Assembly (NCBI GenBank): GCA_003952965.2
Contig: RXIC02000471.1
Location: 147,438 to 211,437, forward strand
DNA: 64,000 nucleotides
Direction of reading: 5' to 3'
Origin: Morella rubra
Taxonomy: Eukaryota > Streptophyta > Magnoliopsida > Fagales > Myricaceae
Part shown: in pieces, positions 11,930 through 22,757 of the stretch
Numbering within the stretch: position 1 is the stretch's first letter
Layout of the letters: each line of letters opens with the position of its first letter
Position numbers and translations under genes: made by a program
The notes under the pieces: model-generated
What the model was told of the DNA's origin: nothing
Database searches by the model: none
Seen by the model: the letters and a program-made list of their open reading frames with translations, nothing else

Positions 11930-13212
11930 TTCGATCTACCTTCTTAGTTCCCAACAGTCTTCGGTGTTGTGACCGTGGTCTTCATGAAATTCACAGTACC
12001 GGGTGCAATCCCTCCTCTCCGGGGGTGTTCGGAGCTTCGGGGGCCATTTGAGGTCAGGCTCTTTTTTAATCTGCATGAGGATTTCCCGGGGGCTTGTGTT
12101 CAGAGTAATGAAAACTGGCGCGGGCCGGCCAGAAGGGGGTGGCGGAACAGAATGCCGTCGGGGGGAATGATCTCGACCCAGCTGACGATAATGCTCACGG
12201 TTTCTTCTGACCTCGTGATGATAGGGATCTCGATCACGCTTCTCGGACCTGGGCTGCTCTAGCCGGGCATGCCGAACCCGAGCCGAGAACATGTCCTCAC
12301 AATCCATATGCTTTTGAGCCTTTCTCATGGCATCGCCGTAATTGGTTGGGTTCTTTTTGAGAAGGTACTTCAAGAAGTCGCTAGGTTGTAGACCGGTAGT
12401 GAGGGCTATGAGTTTGACTTCGTCCGTAGCTCGGGAGATGGAGACAGCTTCTCAGTTAAATCGGGCCAGGTAAACTCGCAGGCTTTCTTTCGGGCCCTGC
12501 TTAATGCTGAACAAGTAGGAGGAAGGCCATTTGAGCTGTCTATTGGAGACAAAGTGACTCACGAACAGTGCGTTGAGTGTGTCAAAATCGTCAATGGACC
12601 CCGGGGGCAGGCTAGAGAACCAACGTTGGGCGGACCCCTTGAGAGTGAGGGAGAATGCGTGGCAGAGCACCGGGTCGGCATACGACTGCACATGCATGTG
12701 AAGACAAAAGAGTTCCACGTGATCACTTGGATCCCCAGATCCGTCGAAGGGGTCAATGGTCGGTGGTCGGAACCTTGGAGGCAGGGGTGCGAGAGCACCT
12801 TTTGTGTGAACAGGGAAGTCCCAATGTTTGTAGTGAAGGGCGAGCCAGAGTCTTTGGAGCATTCTGCGTTTGCCAACTTTTGTTTGAGCAAACGAATCTA
12901 CTCTGCTTGTGCTAGCAACTGCTTGCGAAGTGTGGTTTGCCATCCTTCATCGACGGGCGGCTTAGGAAGGGAGAGAATAGGTAAGTGAATAGCTGGGTGA
13001 GTTTTTGCGGACCCCTCTTGACGGTTGGCAGAGGCCAGAGACTTGGAAGGAGACTGCGGTGGAGACAAGATCAAAGGAGGGGTGTCGAACTTGTGAACGA
13101 GACTTTCTATGGTTTTGGCCAAGGAGGCCAGTAGAGCGCCTTCCCCAGGAGGCGTTCCAACCACCGCGCCAGACGGCCCAGCAGTGTTCGGATCATTGGG
13201 AGTTATTGTCAA
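11930..13212 (-). mobile_element. Gag region of the Tat-like element
   Basis: The minus-strand translation carries PFDGSGDPSDHVELFCLHMH, then LPPGSIDDFDTLNALFVSHF and KQGPKESLRVYLARFN, the conserved retrotransposon gag core of this group, and CRYCEFHEDHGHNTEDCWEL, a zinc-finger-like Cys/His cluster near 11950. Confidence 0.85.
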
Positions 13213-13339
13213 GGAGAAAGGCTGAAGGGTCAGTCAAATTACTGTTCTAAAGGAGAGGGACAGAGAATGAGGAAATATTTGGTAAATGAGAAGCAGTGGT
13301 TAGGGCAAAGAGAAAGGAATTCCCACAGACGGCGCCAAC

Positions 13340-13750
13340 TGATGATGTTAAGAATCACCACAGTGCTCGGAAGCCGAATAATCCTGCAAGCATCACTAAG
13401 GGGGGGTGGCCTCGGATAAAGTCTTCGACGGCCAAGTTAGATTTACGACAGGATGTTAAGTGTTTAGAGAATGGAATTAAGCATAAGTCTAATGAGGAGA
13501 ATACCTGGGTTTTTATACCTGTACCAATGTCGTAGTCTTGATAGGAGACTACCTCTTTTAAGGTAGTAGAGTTTCGTTAGAAAAGGGAGAGATCCTCCAA
13601 ATATTTAGGATCCTTTTGCTTTATCGGATGTTTGGTTAGGAGTCTGTGGTCCCAAGGACTCTTAAACCGGGCAGTCGGGTGATGGTGCTTGTTCTGGGCT
13701 GGGCCAAGGGTGGTCGAACTTGATAGGGCTTGGTATTTTATGGCCCATCA
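13340..13750 (-). repeat. 5' LTR of the Tat-like element
   Basis: 411 bp with TGATG...CATCA ends, directly right of the primer binding site. Host sequence starting at 13751 (ATATCAATTGAAG) recurs uninterrupted near 21693, which independently fixes the right boundary. Confidence 0.85.
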
Positions 13751-14258
13751 ATATCAATTGAAGCATTTAAAGGTAAACAAATGGAACAAAATTTATCCCT
13801 CTTTCCAAAATCACAATTCAACATATATATGTTCTATAAGCAATTACCACGAAAGTGGTGGTTCAATTCTTGTGTTTAGTCCTTGGACTGGATAGAGAGT
13901 TGGAGCTCTCAGTCTCAAGCTCAGTTACATGACTTTGGTGGATTTGAATATTCTGCAGTGGGTAAGAGGTCACGCCTAGAAAAGCTAGCTGGCCTCAAGC
14001 TAGACGCCGGCTTCCACTTTTTTCTTTTCTTCTTCTTCTTCTTCGTTTTTTTTTTTTTACGGGAGAAAAAAAAGTTCTTGAAACAATTGTTTTCCAACCA
14101 TTCAACTGTGAACAAGACCTTATTGTAAATTATTCCATATTAGAGTACATCATTTGTACATATAATTTAAGTAGCGAATAGATGAAGTAGATATTCTTTT
14201 GATTGATAGAAGAATGGTACAGACTATATATATATGCTACAGTTTTGTGGTCGGACAT
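13751..14258. other. Host spacer downstream of the first phytocyanin relic
   Basis: No gene seen. It is paralogous to 21693-21901, the 3' flank of the intact gene at 21902-22548, and thus belongs to the tandem phytocyanin duplication unit. It contains a T-rich tract near 14020-14060. Confidence 0.6.
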
Positions 14259-14885
14259 TTAGACGAAAGTCAAGAAGGAGATGACTGCGGTGGAGCACGG
14301 CAAAGAAGGCACCGACTGTTAAAGACGAAGCGGATGACTTGGGTGATCCAACGGCTGGTAAAATGGTGATAGCTACCTTTTGACCTTGCTCACAGTGGTC
14401 GCCAACGGTTCAGATGTGTAGTAAGGGCCCGGATATAGAGGAGTAACTGTAACCGGGTGGCAAATAGCTTAGGCCCACCTTCGTGCAGTTATCATAAAAG
14501 GCAATGGCACTCCACATTTTGATTCCCCGTCCAGTTGAAAACTGCTCATTAAAAATATACAAAACATATATTCTTATCAGTCTTTCTCTACACGAAACGG
14601 ATCAAAATAAAAAAGTGAAGCTTCTTGCATGGTTGATCAGAACTACAATTTCACATGGATGGCAAATTTTAAGGTCGCGGAATGAAGGAGTTTGAGGATT
14701 GCTTACAGAATGAGTCGCCGAGGTAGAATGTTTTTGTGCTGGCCCAGGTGGAGTAATAGGAGGTGTTGGGGGAATAGCCACCCGAAGCTGTCTCCAACCT
14801 CATATTCTACTGAAGCTATTGTGACCTGGTTTAGCAAAGCCACCACAATGACCAAGCACCCGATCAAACCCATGCGGCTCGCCAT
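14259..14885 (-). pseudogene. Phytocyanin (early nodulin-like) pseudogene
   Basis: Two exons in the family arrangement: exon 1 about 14885-14707 and exon 2 about 14541-14259, with splice sites in the same places as the intact paralogue at 21902-22548. Exon 1 starts with MASRMGLIGCLVIVVALLNQ, a signal peptide, then VEYEVGDSFGW. Exon 1 is two bases shorter than the related copy at 19057-19237, and the change falls right after the GW motif, so the frame is lost. In exon 2, the stretch that reads NVVPVPKPYYDNC in the intact paralogue is shifted and runs into a stop. The C-terminal hydrophobic tail is still recognisable. A TATATATA box lies at 14969-14976. It is a dead gene copy. Confidence 0.85.
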
Positions 14886-14889
14886 CTCG

Positions 14890-16192
14890 CTGCACTTTAG
14901 CAAAGCCACCGCAAGTTGGATTATAATGTTTTTCTCCTTGTGGATAGAACCGAATTGCTACTTATGGGTATATATACTTGTGGAGTTGCGTACGGTTGTA
15001 ACCACAGACGATTTTATTTATTCATTTTTTTTTAAAAAGAAGTAAAAAGGGAGCTTTCTTCTGGTACTTCGTTTGGATTCTCCAAATCGGGCACCATAAC
15101 TTGCTGTGTTAGTGTGTTTGGACTTGAACAAACACCCTCAATTGGACCAGGCCACACGACGTGGCTTTCAATTATGCCTCACCGAGATAGGCACAGAATG
15201 ATGGATAAAATAGTTTGGAGTTATTAATTATTATCAAACAGGTAGCCCATCAGTTGCGTCTCTCAATTGAACATTCTGGGCAGTACAGCACTGGTGAAAG
15301 GTCAAAAAATGAAATTCAAATTCAGAGGCCCAGCAATTGTAATACCTGGTTTAAATGTAAATCGGCAAGGTGCTCATGTGCCAAGCCCCTAGTCCAGCCC
15401 ACAGACATTAGCCTAGCTAGAAAAGAAAGGGCCTAAAGTTGGGGGTGTGGCCTATTTGTTTCAGCTCGGATGGGCTAGCCAGTTTGGGCTGGAAGATTTG
15501 TTTTTTTTCGTTTTTTCTTTTTCCTGAATGGGCGGGAATATTTCTGCTTCCCTCGAGGTGGCTTGGACATGTCTAAGTTTTTCTCCTCTGTACGATTATT
15601 TTACGGTAATATTGCTGAGATTTTACAGAACAGGGTCGGAATATTTCCTTCCCAAACAAGGAAGAGAAGACAAAGGGTTTGGATTGTAGTAGGCCTCATG
15701 AACCATTTATATTTCTAAACCGAGCTTCGGGTTGTTGGTCATGGTGGCACTTAGAATTTTTTGAACTATAAGTTTGACATTAGCTTTAGGGTCGAGAAAT
15801 GGTCCAGCTAATTCAGGCTCACTCCTAGCCCAATTTACATCTCAAGTGCAAGTACACCTTTTGACGCCACCTAATGACAGCGCGCACCACACTGCATATA
15901 TAATATATATATATATATATTATATATATATAATATTTTGGGACAAATCGCGAAATATTATATATAGAAAGCACAAACAAAAATTATAAGTTAAAAAAAC
16001 AAGAAAAAGAACCTAAAGACCAGCGACGAGTTTAAGAGCCAACAGTAAAATGGCTATCTCTCTATCTCACAGAACTAGATCTCATGTCTACCTATAAAGC
16101 GTTCTGTCTGGTATTCTCCTCACTCAGCCTCAAGCTCTTTGGGTGAGTTAGACCACTACACGCAGTATCTGTGTATCAATTTTTCTCAATCT
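14890..16192. repeat. Duplicated phytocyanin upstream region, copy 1
   Basis: No gene seen. From about 15235 to 16065 it is homologous to 16660-17465 and 19610-20420, and its first part resembles the other promoters of the array. It contains an AT microsatellite near 15896-15932. The last roughly 120 bp (16070-16192) are unique to this copy. Confidence 0.7.
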
Positions 16193-16274
16193 ATTCTACT
16201 GAAGCTATTGTGACCTGGTTTAGCAAAGCCACCACAATGACAAAGCACCCGATCAAACCCATGCGGCTCGCCAT
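16193..16274 (-). pseudogene. Phytocyanin exon 1 relic
   Basis: Only the start of exon 1 remains: the MASRMGL signal-peptide start at 16274, continuing to the EYE region, then an abrupt change to unrelated sequence at 16193. Its promoter, with a TATATATA box near 16424-16431, is nearly identical to that of the copy at 19157-19237. There is no adjoining exon 2 in place. Confidence 0.85.
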
Positions 16275-17307
16275 CTCGCTGAACTACATAGGTCGTTCCT
16301 AATACAGTGACACCCTACCCTTTCTAAAGATGTATGCACTTCTCTGGAAAGTGTCGAAGGGGGATGAGAAGTTGAAAACGTTTTTCTTTTGTGGATCGAA
16401 GCAAGCTTGCTAGTTATGGGTATATATACTTGTGGAGTTGCGTATGGTTGTAACCACAGACGAATTTGGGGGAAAAAAAAAAAAACAAAGAGTAAAAAAG
16501 GGGGCTTTCTTGCGCGGTACTTCCGTTTGGGTTCCCAAGTCGGGGCACCATTAGCGTGCAGGTGCTGTGTTTCTTTGAGAACAGAACACGCTCGGTTGGA
16601 CCGAAGGCCACACGACGTGGCTTTCAAAAAAATAGTTTGGTGTTATTCAAACAGGTAGGGGCCCATCCGTTGCGTCTCTCGATTGAACATTCTGGCCAGT
16701 ACAGCACTGGTGAAAAGTCAAAAAACGAAATACAAATTCAGAAGCCCAGCAATTGTGATACCTGGTTTAAATGTAAATCGGCAAGGTGCTCATGTGCCAA
16801 GCCCCTAGTCCAGCCCACAGACATTAGCCTAGCTAGAAAAGAAAGGGCCTAAAGTTGGGGGTGTGGCCTATTTGTTTCAGCTCGGATGGGCTAGCCAGTT
16901 TGGGCTGGAAGATTTGTTTTTTTTCGTTTTTTCTTTTTCCTGAATGGGCGGGAATATTTCTGCTTCCCTCGAGGTGGCTTGGACATGTCTAAGTTTTTCT
17001 CCTCTGTACGATTATTTTACGGTAATATTGCTGAGATTTTACAGAACAGGGTCGGAATATTTCCTTCCCAAACAAGGAAGAGAAGACAAAGGGTTTGGAT
17101 TGTAGTAGGCCTCATGAACCATTTATATTTCTAAACCGAGCTTCGGGTTGTTGGTCATGGTGGCACTTAGAATTTTTTGAACTATAAGTTTGACATTAGC
17201 TTTAGGGTCGAGAAATGGTCCAGCTAATTCAGGCTCACTCCTAGCCCAATTTACATCTCAAGTGCAAGTACACCTTTGACCCACCTAATGACAGCGCGCA
17301 CACAACT

Positions 17308-17352
<45 letters not shown>

Positions 17353-17953
17353 GGACAAATCGGCGAATATTATATATAGAAAGCACAAACAAAATTATAA
17401 GTTAAAAAAACAAGAAAAAGAACCTAAAGACCAGCGACGAGTTTAAGAGCCAACAGTAAAATGGCTATCTATAGTGAAGAACACAAAGTTCTCACTGAAC
17501 ACAACTTGCATTTAAACACAACAATAATGATCCCAAAAAATTTAATCTACTATCTAAATTATGAATTTTATTATATTTTTATGGGGCTTATTGGGGTTGG
17601 TGGAGAACCATCAAAGCCAGGCTTTGTTGAAGTTGGACTTCTAGAATGGCAGAACGACCATCTCCAAATCAGAATGAAACTAGCCAAACCCACACAAGTG
17701 GTACGATATTAATTAGTTCTTTGCGATCAATTATGTATTGTTATCAGGTCTGGCCTCGAGGTGACCGTCACTAATCGCAGTTAGAATCCACAATGAGCTG
17801 AACATATGTACTATAGACACTAGGAAATTATAAATTAACTTAGCAATCGAACAAGCAGTACTGGGTGAAGTTCTTTCCTCTCGCGTGTAGAGCTCTTTGG
17901 AGAGTCCTCTCTCTCCTTCTGTCATTTGTAACGTGTCCCTGTCCCCTCTGAGG
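16193..17953. repeat. Long duplicated unit, copy 2
   Basis: About 1.75 kb, nearly identical to 19157-20906 and in the same orientation. Both hold the start of phytocyanin exon 1, its promoter, and the upstream spacer with an AT microsatellite (17311-17348 here). Identity stops abruptly after CTCTGAGG, where this copy continues into an exon 2 relic and the other into LINE-like sequence. A patch at about 16480-16640 differs much more than the rest. Confidence 0.88.
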
Positions 17954-17954
17954 G

Positions 17955-18142
17955 TGATAGCTACCTTTTCCCTCTCCTTGCTTCCAGTGGTTGTCAACGG
18001 CGCAGATGTAGTAGTAAAGCCCGTTAGCCCCCTGTAAGCGGGCCTGGCAGTCCCTAGGTTCTGGCCCTCCTTCGTGCATCCCTTATCATAATAAGGCTTT
18101 GGCACTGGAACCACACTTTGATTCCCCGTCTGCATTTGAAAA
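17955..18142 (-). pseudogene. Phytocyanin exon 2 relic
   Basis: The minus strand carries GNQSVVPVPKPYYD and the downstream copper-site region, close to exon 2 of the dead gene at 18631-19237, and it shares with that gene the base loss before the TTTSAPLTTT reading (the shifted form of FYYICAVDNHC). There are several extra small insertions. No exon 1 belongs to it, because identity with the neighbouring duplication ends at 17953. Confidence 0.82.
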
Positions 18143-18630
18143 CTGCTCCCTCTTTCCTTTTGGTTCTCTTAAATATACAAAAGTTCGTCATATATTCATC
18201 CCCTCCGTCTTTCGGACCTTGCGCTGGTGGGGACGGTGCTAGAAGAACACAGGGAGCTAGGGAGGATCAGGCAAAGAAATCACTCTCTCGAAAATTGGTG
18301 AAGTTTTACTTTTTTATTTACCAACAATGCATTTGGTTGGCTGTAACAAAACCTTTGTTCTATCCATATATTGTAGCTAGCAGAACTATTCAATTTCACA
18401 TGGATAAACAAAATTTTATTTATCCCTCTTTTCAAAAATGACATGAAGGAGTTATGAGGTAAGCATTTACAGAATGAAAATGCCGAATTCTAGGTTGTTA
18501 TCCCTCACTACTCAAGGCGTTTTTGGAGTTGAGTTAGACCCACCTTTCACACATTGTGTAAATTCTAATACCAGGTGGAGTTGAGTAGTGAGGGAGGAGC
18601 ACATTGACTAGGCAATGTGGGACTGACTGC
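18143..18630. other. Rearranged spacer with a short palindromic element
   Basis: Pieces at about 18205-18270 and 18310-18395 match 21292-21365 and 21452-21635 with the middle missing. At 18501-18594 the phrases TCCCTCACTACTCAA and TTGAGTAGTGAGGGA form inverted ends around about 65 bp, which looks like a small MITE-like insertion. Confidence 0.5.
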
Positions 18631-19237
18631 GGTGAAGAGCGCGGCAAAGACGGCACCGGCTGTTAAAGACGAAGTGGATGACTTGGGTGATCCAACGGCC
18701 GGTAAAATGGTGATAGCTACCTTTTGACCTTGCTTACAGTGGTTGTCAACGGCGCAGATGTAGTAGTAAAGCCCGTGTATAGAGGAGTAAATGTAAGCGG
18801 GCTGGCAGAATAGGTGTGGCCCTCCTTCGTGCAGTTATCATAATAAGGCTTTGGCACTGGAACCACACTTTGATTCCCCGTCCATTTGAAAACTGCTCAT
18901 TACAAAATATACAAAACATATATTCATCAGTCTTTCTCTAGAAGAAACGGATCAAAATAGAAAAGTGAAGCTTCTTGCATGGTTGATCAGAACTACAATT
19001 TCACATGGATGGCAAATTTTAAGGTCGCGGAATGAAGGAGTTTGAGGATTGCTTACAGAATGAGTCGCCGAGGTAGAATGTTTTTGTGCTGGCCCAGGTG
19101 GAGTAATAGGAGGTACTGGGGGGAGCAGCCCACCCGAAGCTGTCTCCAACCTCATATTCTACTGAAGCTATTGTGACCTGGTTTAGCAAAGCCACCACAA
19201 TGACAAAGCACCCGATCAAACCCATGCGGCTCGCCAT
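18631..19237 (-). pseudogene. Phytocyanin (early nodulin-like) pseudogene, lightly damaged
   Basis: Exon 1 is 19237-19057 (intact; signal peptide MASRMGLIGCFVIVVALL, then the domain start with GDSFGWAAPPSTSYYSTW) with donor GTAAGC. Exon 2 starts at 18892 after a CAG acceptor, and the joined frame reads GDSFFFKWTGNQSVVPVPKP. One base is missing relative to the paralogue at 21902-22197 just before YYIC, so the rest is out of frame. In that shifted frame the copper-site half reads YYICAVDNHCKQGQKVAI. The last codons are also replaced: similarity to the intact paralogue stops at about 18631, where other DNA begins. The first copper His is Gln here, and the second His is kept. A TATATATA box lies at 19384-19391. 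If the missing base were a sequence error, the gene would still have a replaced tail. Confidence 0.82.
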
Positions 19238-20259
19238 CTCGCTGAACTACATAGGTCGTTCCTAATACAGTGACACCCTACCCTTTCTAAAGATGCATGC
19301 ACTTCTCTGGAAAGTGTCGAAGGGGGATGAGAAGTTGAAAACGTTTTTCTTTTGTGGATCGAAGCAAGCTTGCTAGTTATGGGTATATATACTTGTGGAG
19401 TTGCGTATGGTTGTAACCACAGACGAATTTGGGGGAAAAAAAACAAAAACAAAGAATTAAAAAGGGGGTTTCTTCGTACTTCGTTTGGTTCCCCAAGTCG
19501 GCACCATTACGTGCAGGTGCTGTGTTTGGACTTGAACAAACACGCTCGGTTGGACCAAGCCACACGACGTGGCTTTCAAAAAAATAGTTTGGTGTTATTC
19601 AAACAGGTAGGGGCCCATCCGTTGCGTCTCTCGATTGAACATTCTGGCCAGTACAGCACTGGTGAAAAGTCAAAAAACGAAATACAAATTCAGAAGCCCA
19701 GCAATTGTGATACCTGGTTTAAATGTAAATCGGCAAGGTGCTCATGTGCCAAGCCCCTAGTCCAGCCCACAGACATTAGCCTAGCTAGAAAAGAAAGGGC
19801 CTAAAGTTGGGGGTGTGGCCTATTTGTTTCAGCTCGGATGGGCTAGCCAGTTTGGGCTGGAAGATTTGTTTTTTTTCGTTTTTTCTTTTTCCTGAATGGG
19901 CGGGAATATTTCTGCTTCCCTCGAGGTGGCTTGGACATGTCTAAGTTTTTCTCCTCTGTACGATTATTTTACGGTAATATTGCTGAGATTTTACAGAACA
20001 GGGTCGGAATATTTCCTTCCCAAACAAGGAAGAGAAGACAAAGGGTTTGGATTGTAGTAGGCCTCATGAACCATTTATATTTCTAAACCGAGCTTCGGGT
20101 TGTTGGTCATGGTGGCACTTAGAATTTTTTGAACTATAAGTTTGACATTAGCTTTAGGGTCGAGAAATGGTCCAGCTAATTCAGGCTCACTCCTAGCCCA
20201 ATTTACATCTCAAGTGCAAGTACACCTTTGACCCACCTAATGACAGCGCGCACACAACT

Positions 20260-20304
<45 letters not shown>

Positions 20305-20906
20305 GGACAAATCGGCGAATATTATATATAGAAAGCACAAACAAAAATTATAAGTTAAAAAAACAAGAAAAAGAACCTAAAGACCAGCGACGAGTTTAAG
20401 AGCCAACAGTAAAATGGCTATCTATAGTGAAGAACACAAAGTTCTCACTGAACACAACTTGCATTTAAACACAACAATAATGATCCCAAAAAATTTAATC
20501 TACTATCTAAATTATGAATTTTATTATATTTTTATGGGGCTTATTGGGGTTGGTGAAGAACCATCAAAGCCAGGCTTTGTTGAAGTTGGACTTCTAGAAT
20601 GGCAGAACGACCATCTCCAAATCAGAATGAAACTAGCCAAACCCACACAAGTGGTACGATATTAATTAGTTCTTTGCGATCAATTATGTATTGTTATCAG
20701 GTCTGGCCTCGAGGTGACCGTCACTAATCGCAGTTAGAATCCACAATGAGCTGAACATATGTACTATAGACACTAGGAAATTATAAATTAACTTAGCAAT
20801 CGAACAAGCAGTACTGGGTGAAGTTCTTTCCTCTCGCGTGTAGAGCTCTTTGGAGAGTCCTCTCTCCCCTTCTGTCATTTGTAACGTGTCCCTGTCCCCT
20901 CTGAGG
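19157..20906. repeat. Long duplicated unit, copy 3
   Basis: Near-identical partner of 16193-17953. It includes the 5' part of exon 1 of the pseudogene above, its promoter, and an AT microsatellite at about 20263-20301. The near identity means a recent duplication, or two haplotypes placed in tandem by the assembly. Confidence 0.88.
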
Positions 20907-21425
20907 TCTGGCGTCGCGTACCTCCCTCTCCTCTCTCCTTTCCTTCCCTCTTCCCCTGTTTCAGCCTATCCTTAGCCCCCTCATCCCCTTTTTCCTTGTC
21001 CCTCCTGTTCTCCTCCGCCACCCCAGCATCCCTTCCCCTTTGGTTTTTTACTTGCTCTCTCTGCCTTCGCTGTCTGCTACCCGCCCTTCTTTTTCCTTGT
21101 TCCTTCTTGTTCCTCCTCGCCCCCTCTTTCCTCTTTGGTTCTCTTAATTGGTTGTCCCTGCGACCTCCTCTGGGTGGTCGAGTTCGTCTGCCATGGATTC
21201 TGAGATCAAAGAGACAGTTCAGCAGACTAGTAACTTGGGGTGGGAAGATGAACCCCCTCCGGAATGTTTTTCCCAAGGTGACTCGTCTTGCTCTTCGGAC
21301 CTTGCGCTGGTGGGGACGGTGCTATTTGATGTTCCTTTTAACAAGATGGGCAGGGAGCTAGGGAGGACCAGCATTAATTGCAACTTCTAGGCACAGACAG
21401 AAATCAGTGCTAAGTGAGGCAATGG
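20815..21425 (+). mobile_element. Possible LINE 5' fragment
   Basis: The sequence departs from the duplicated host spacer at about 20815 and shows a C/T-rich leader (about 20900-21140), then an ATG at 21193 opening a frame with LALVGTVLFDVPFNK, which resembles the N-terminal part of plant L1 ORF1 proteins. No reverse transcriptase is present. A shortened piece of the same sequence occurs at about 18205-18270. The similarity is by eye only. Confidence 0.35.
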
Positions 21426-21901
21426 TTATTGATTGGTTCAATTTTTTTTTACTTTTTTATTTACCAAACAATTATAACTACCTAAGTTTGGGATTTAAAA
21501 ATGAATTCTTATATTTCCTGAAAAGATTTTATAAAGCACATCCCAATTTTTGAGCCAAAGGGGCCACGTGTAGACTTGAGTTTGGCTGGCTGTAACAAAA
21601 CCTTTGTTCTATCCATATATTGTAGCTAGCATATATTGTTACAGAATTAGAACTTAATTAAATCCGCTTAGCTTTCATCCAAAAAAAAAAAAATATCAAT
21701 TGAAGTAGTTAAAGGTAAACAAATGGCAGAAAATTTATCCCTCTTTTCAAAATCACAATTCAACACATATATGTCCTGTAAGCATTTATCACGAAAATGG
21801 TGGTTCAATTCTTGGGGTTAATCCTAAGACCGGGTAGAGAGCTGGACTTCTTACAATCGAATCCTCTGCCTCAAGCTCAGTTACATAACTTTCGTGGACA
21901 T
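21426..21901. other. Spacer 3' of the intact gene, duplicated elsewhere
   Basis: No gene seen. 21693-21900 is paralogous to 13751-13950, and 21452-21635 is partly repeated at 18310-18395. Confidence 0.6.
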
Positions 21902-22548
21902 TTAGACCAAAGTCAAGAAGGGGATGACTGCGGTGGAGAGCACGGCAAAGAAGGCATCGGCTCTTAACGACGAAGCGGATGACGTGGGTGATCCAACGGC
22001 CGGTAAAATGGTGATAGCTACCTTTTGACCTCGCTCACAGTTGTCGCCAATGTTGCAGATGTAGTAGAAAGTGCCCGTAGATGGAGGAGTAAATATTACA
22101 CCCGAGCTGACATACATTGTCATGTACCCCTTCGTGCAGTTATCATAATAAGGCTTCGGCACTGGAACCACATTTTGATTCCCCGTCCAGTTGAATACTG
22201 CTCATTACCAAATATCAAAACATATATTCTCATCAGTTTTTCTCTACACGAAACGGATCAAAATAAAAAAGTGAAGCTTCTTGCATGGTTGATCAGAACT
22301 ACAATATCACATGGATGGGAAGTTCACGGAATGGAGGAGTTTTAGGATTGCTTACAGAATGAGTCGCCGAGGTAGAATGTTTTTGTGCTGGCCCAAGTGG
22401 AGTAATAGGAGGTGTTGGGAGGAACAGCCCACCCCAAGCTGTCTCCAACCTCATATTCTACTGAAGCTATTTGTGTCTGAGCAGTTGCGCACTTTAGCAA
22501 AGCCACCACAATGACCAAGCACCAGATCAAACCCATGCGGCTCGCCAT
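21902..22548 (-). CDS. Early nodulin-like phytocyanin, copper histidines replaced
   Basis: Two exons: 22548-22356 and 22197-21902, joined in frame (489 bp, 162 residues). The intron is phase 1 with donor GTAAGC and acceptor GAGCAG, the position usual for phytocyanins. The start is the Met of MASRMGLIW, shared with the paralogues. Signal peptide about 1-23; plastocyanin-like domain about 28-128, with Cys85 and Cys118 placed for the structural disulphide; short Ser-rich spacer; hydrophobic C-terminal tail (about 145-162) fit for a GPI anchor. At the copper site, Gln72 stands where the first His should be, Cys112 is present, Asn117 replaces the second His, and Gln122 is the axial position. It should therefore not bind copper in the usual way, which fits early nodulin-like proteins of the plasma membrane surface. 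It is the only intact member of the sub-array whose other copies (14.3, 16.2, 18.0 and 18.6 kb) are relics. Confidence 0.88.
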
Positions 22549-22680
22549 CTCGCTGAACTAGACAGGTCGTTCCTATACAGTGACACCCTCTCTAAAGATG
22601 TATGCTCTTCTCTTGAAAGTGTCCAAGTGGGATGAGAACGTTTTTCTCTTTGTGGATAGAAGCAAGCTTGCCACTGATGG

Positions 22681-22690
22681 GTATAATATA
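22681..22690 (-). promoter_or_regulatory. TATA box of the gene at 21902-22548
   Basis: TATATTATAC on the minus strand, about 135-140 bp upstream of the ATG at 22548, in the same relative place as the TATATATA boxes of the sister copies. Confidence 0.6.
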
Positions 22691-22757
22691 CTCGTGGAGT
22701 TGCGTACAGTTGTAACCACTGACGAATTATTTTTTATATAAAAAAAAAAAAGTAAAA

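Larger units (their letters stand above)
5703..13750 (-). mobile_element. Ty3/gypsy LTR retrotransposon, Tat-lineage-like
   Basis: Minus-strand element. From right to left: 5' LTR 13340-13750; primer binding site TTGGCGCCGTCTGTGGGAA (minus strand, about 13320-13338); gag about 11930-13212; protease about 9929-10528; reverse transcriptase about 8939-9829; RNase H about 8250-8940; integrase about 6930-8080; then a tandem-repeat-rich tail at about 6160-6780 and a region to 5703. Tandem repeats between pol and the 3' LTR, the gag type and the primer site fit the Tat group. The right boundary is firm: host DNA from 13751 has an uninterrupted paralogue near 21693. The 3' LTR is not seen and would lie beyond the inserted chromovirus, outside the window. 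A solo LTR is inserted at 10628-11681. The element is broken, with several interruptions. Confidence 0.85.

Noticed and set aside
17461-17712. An 83-codon plus-strand frame repeated at 20414-20665 and partly at 24831-25028
   Set aside because: It is repeated only because the spacer is duplicated; the third copy has lost the frame, and no domain was seen.
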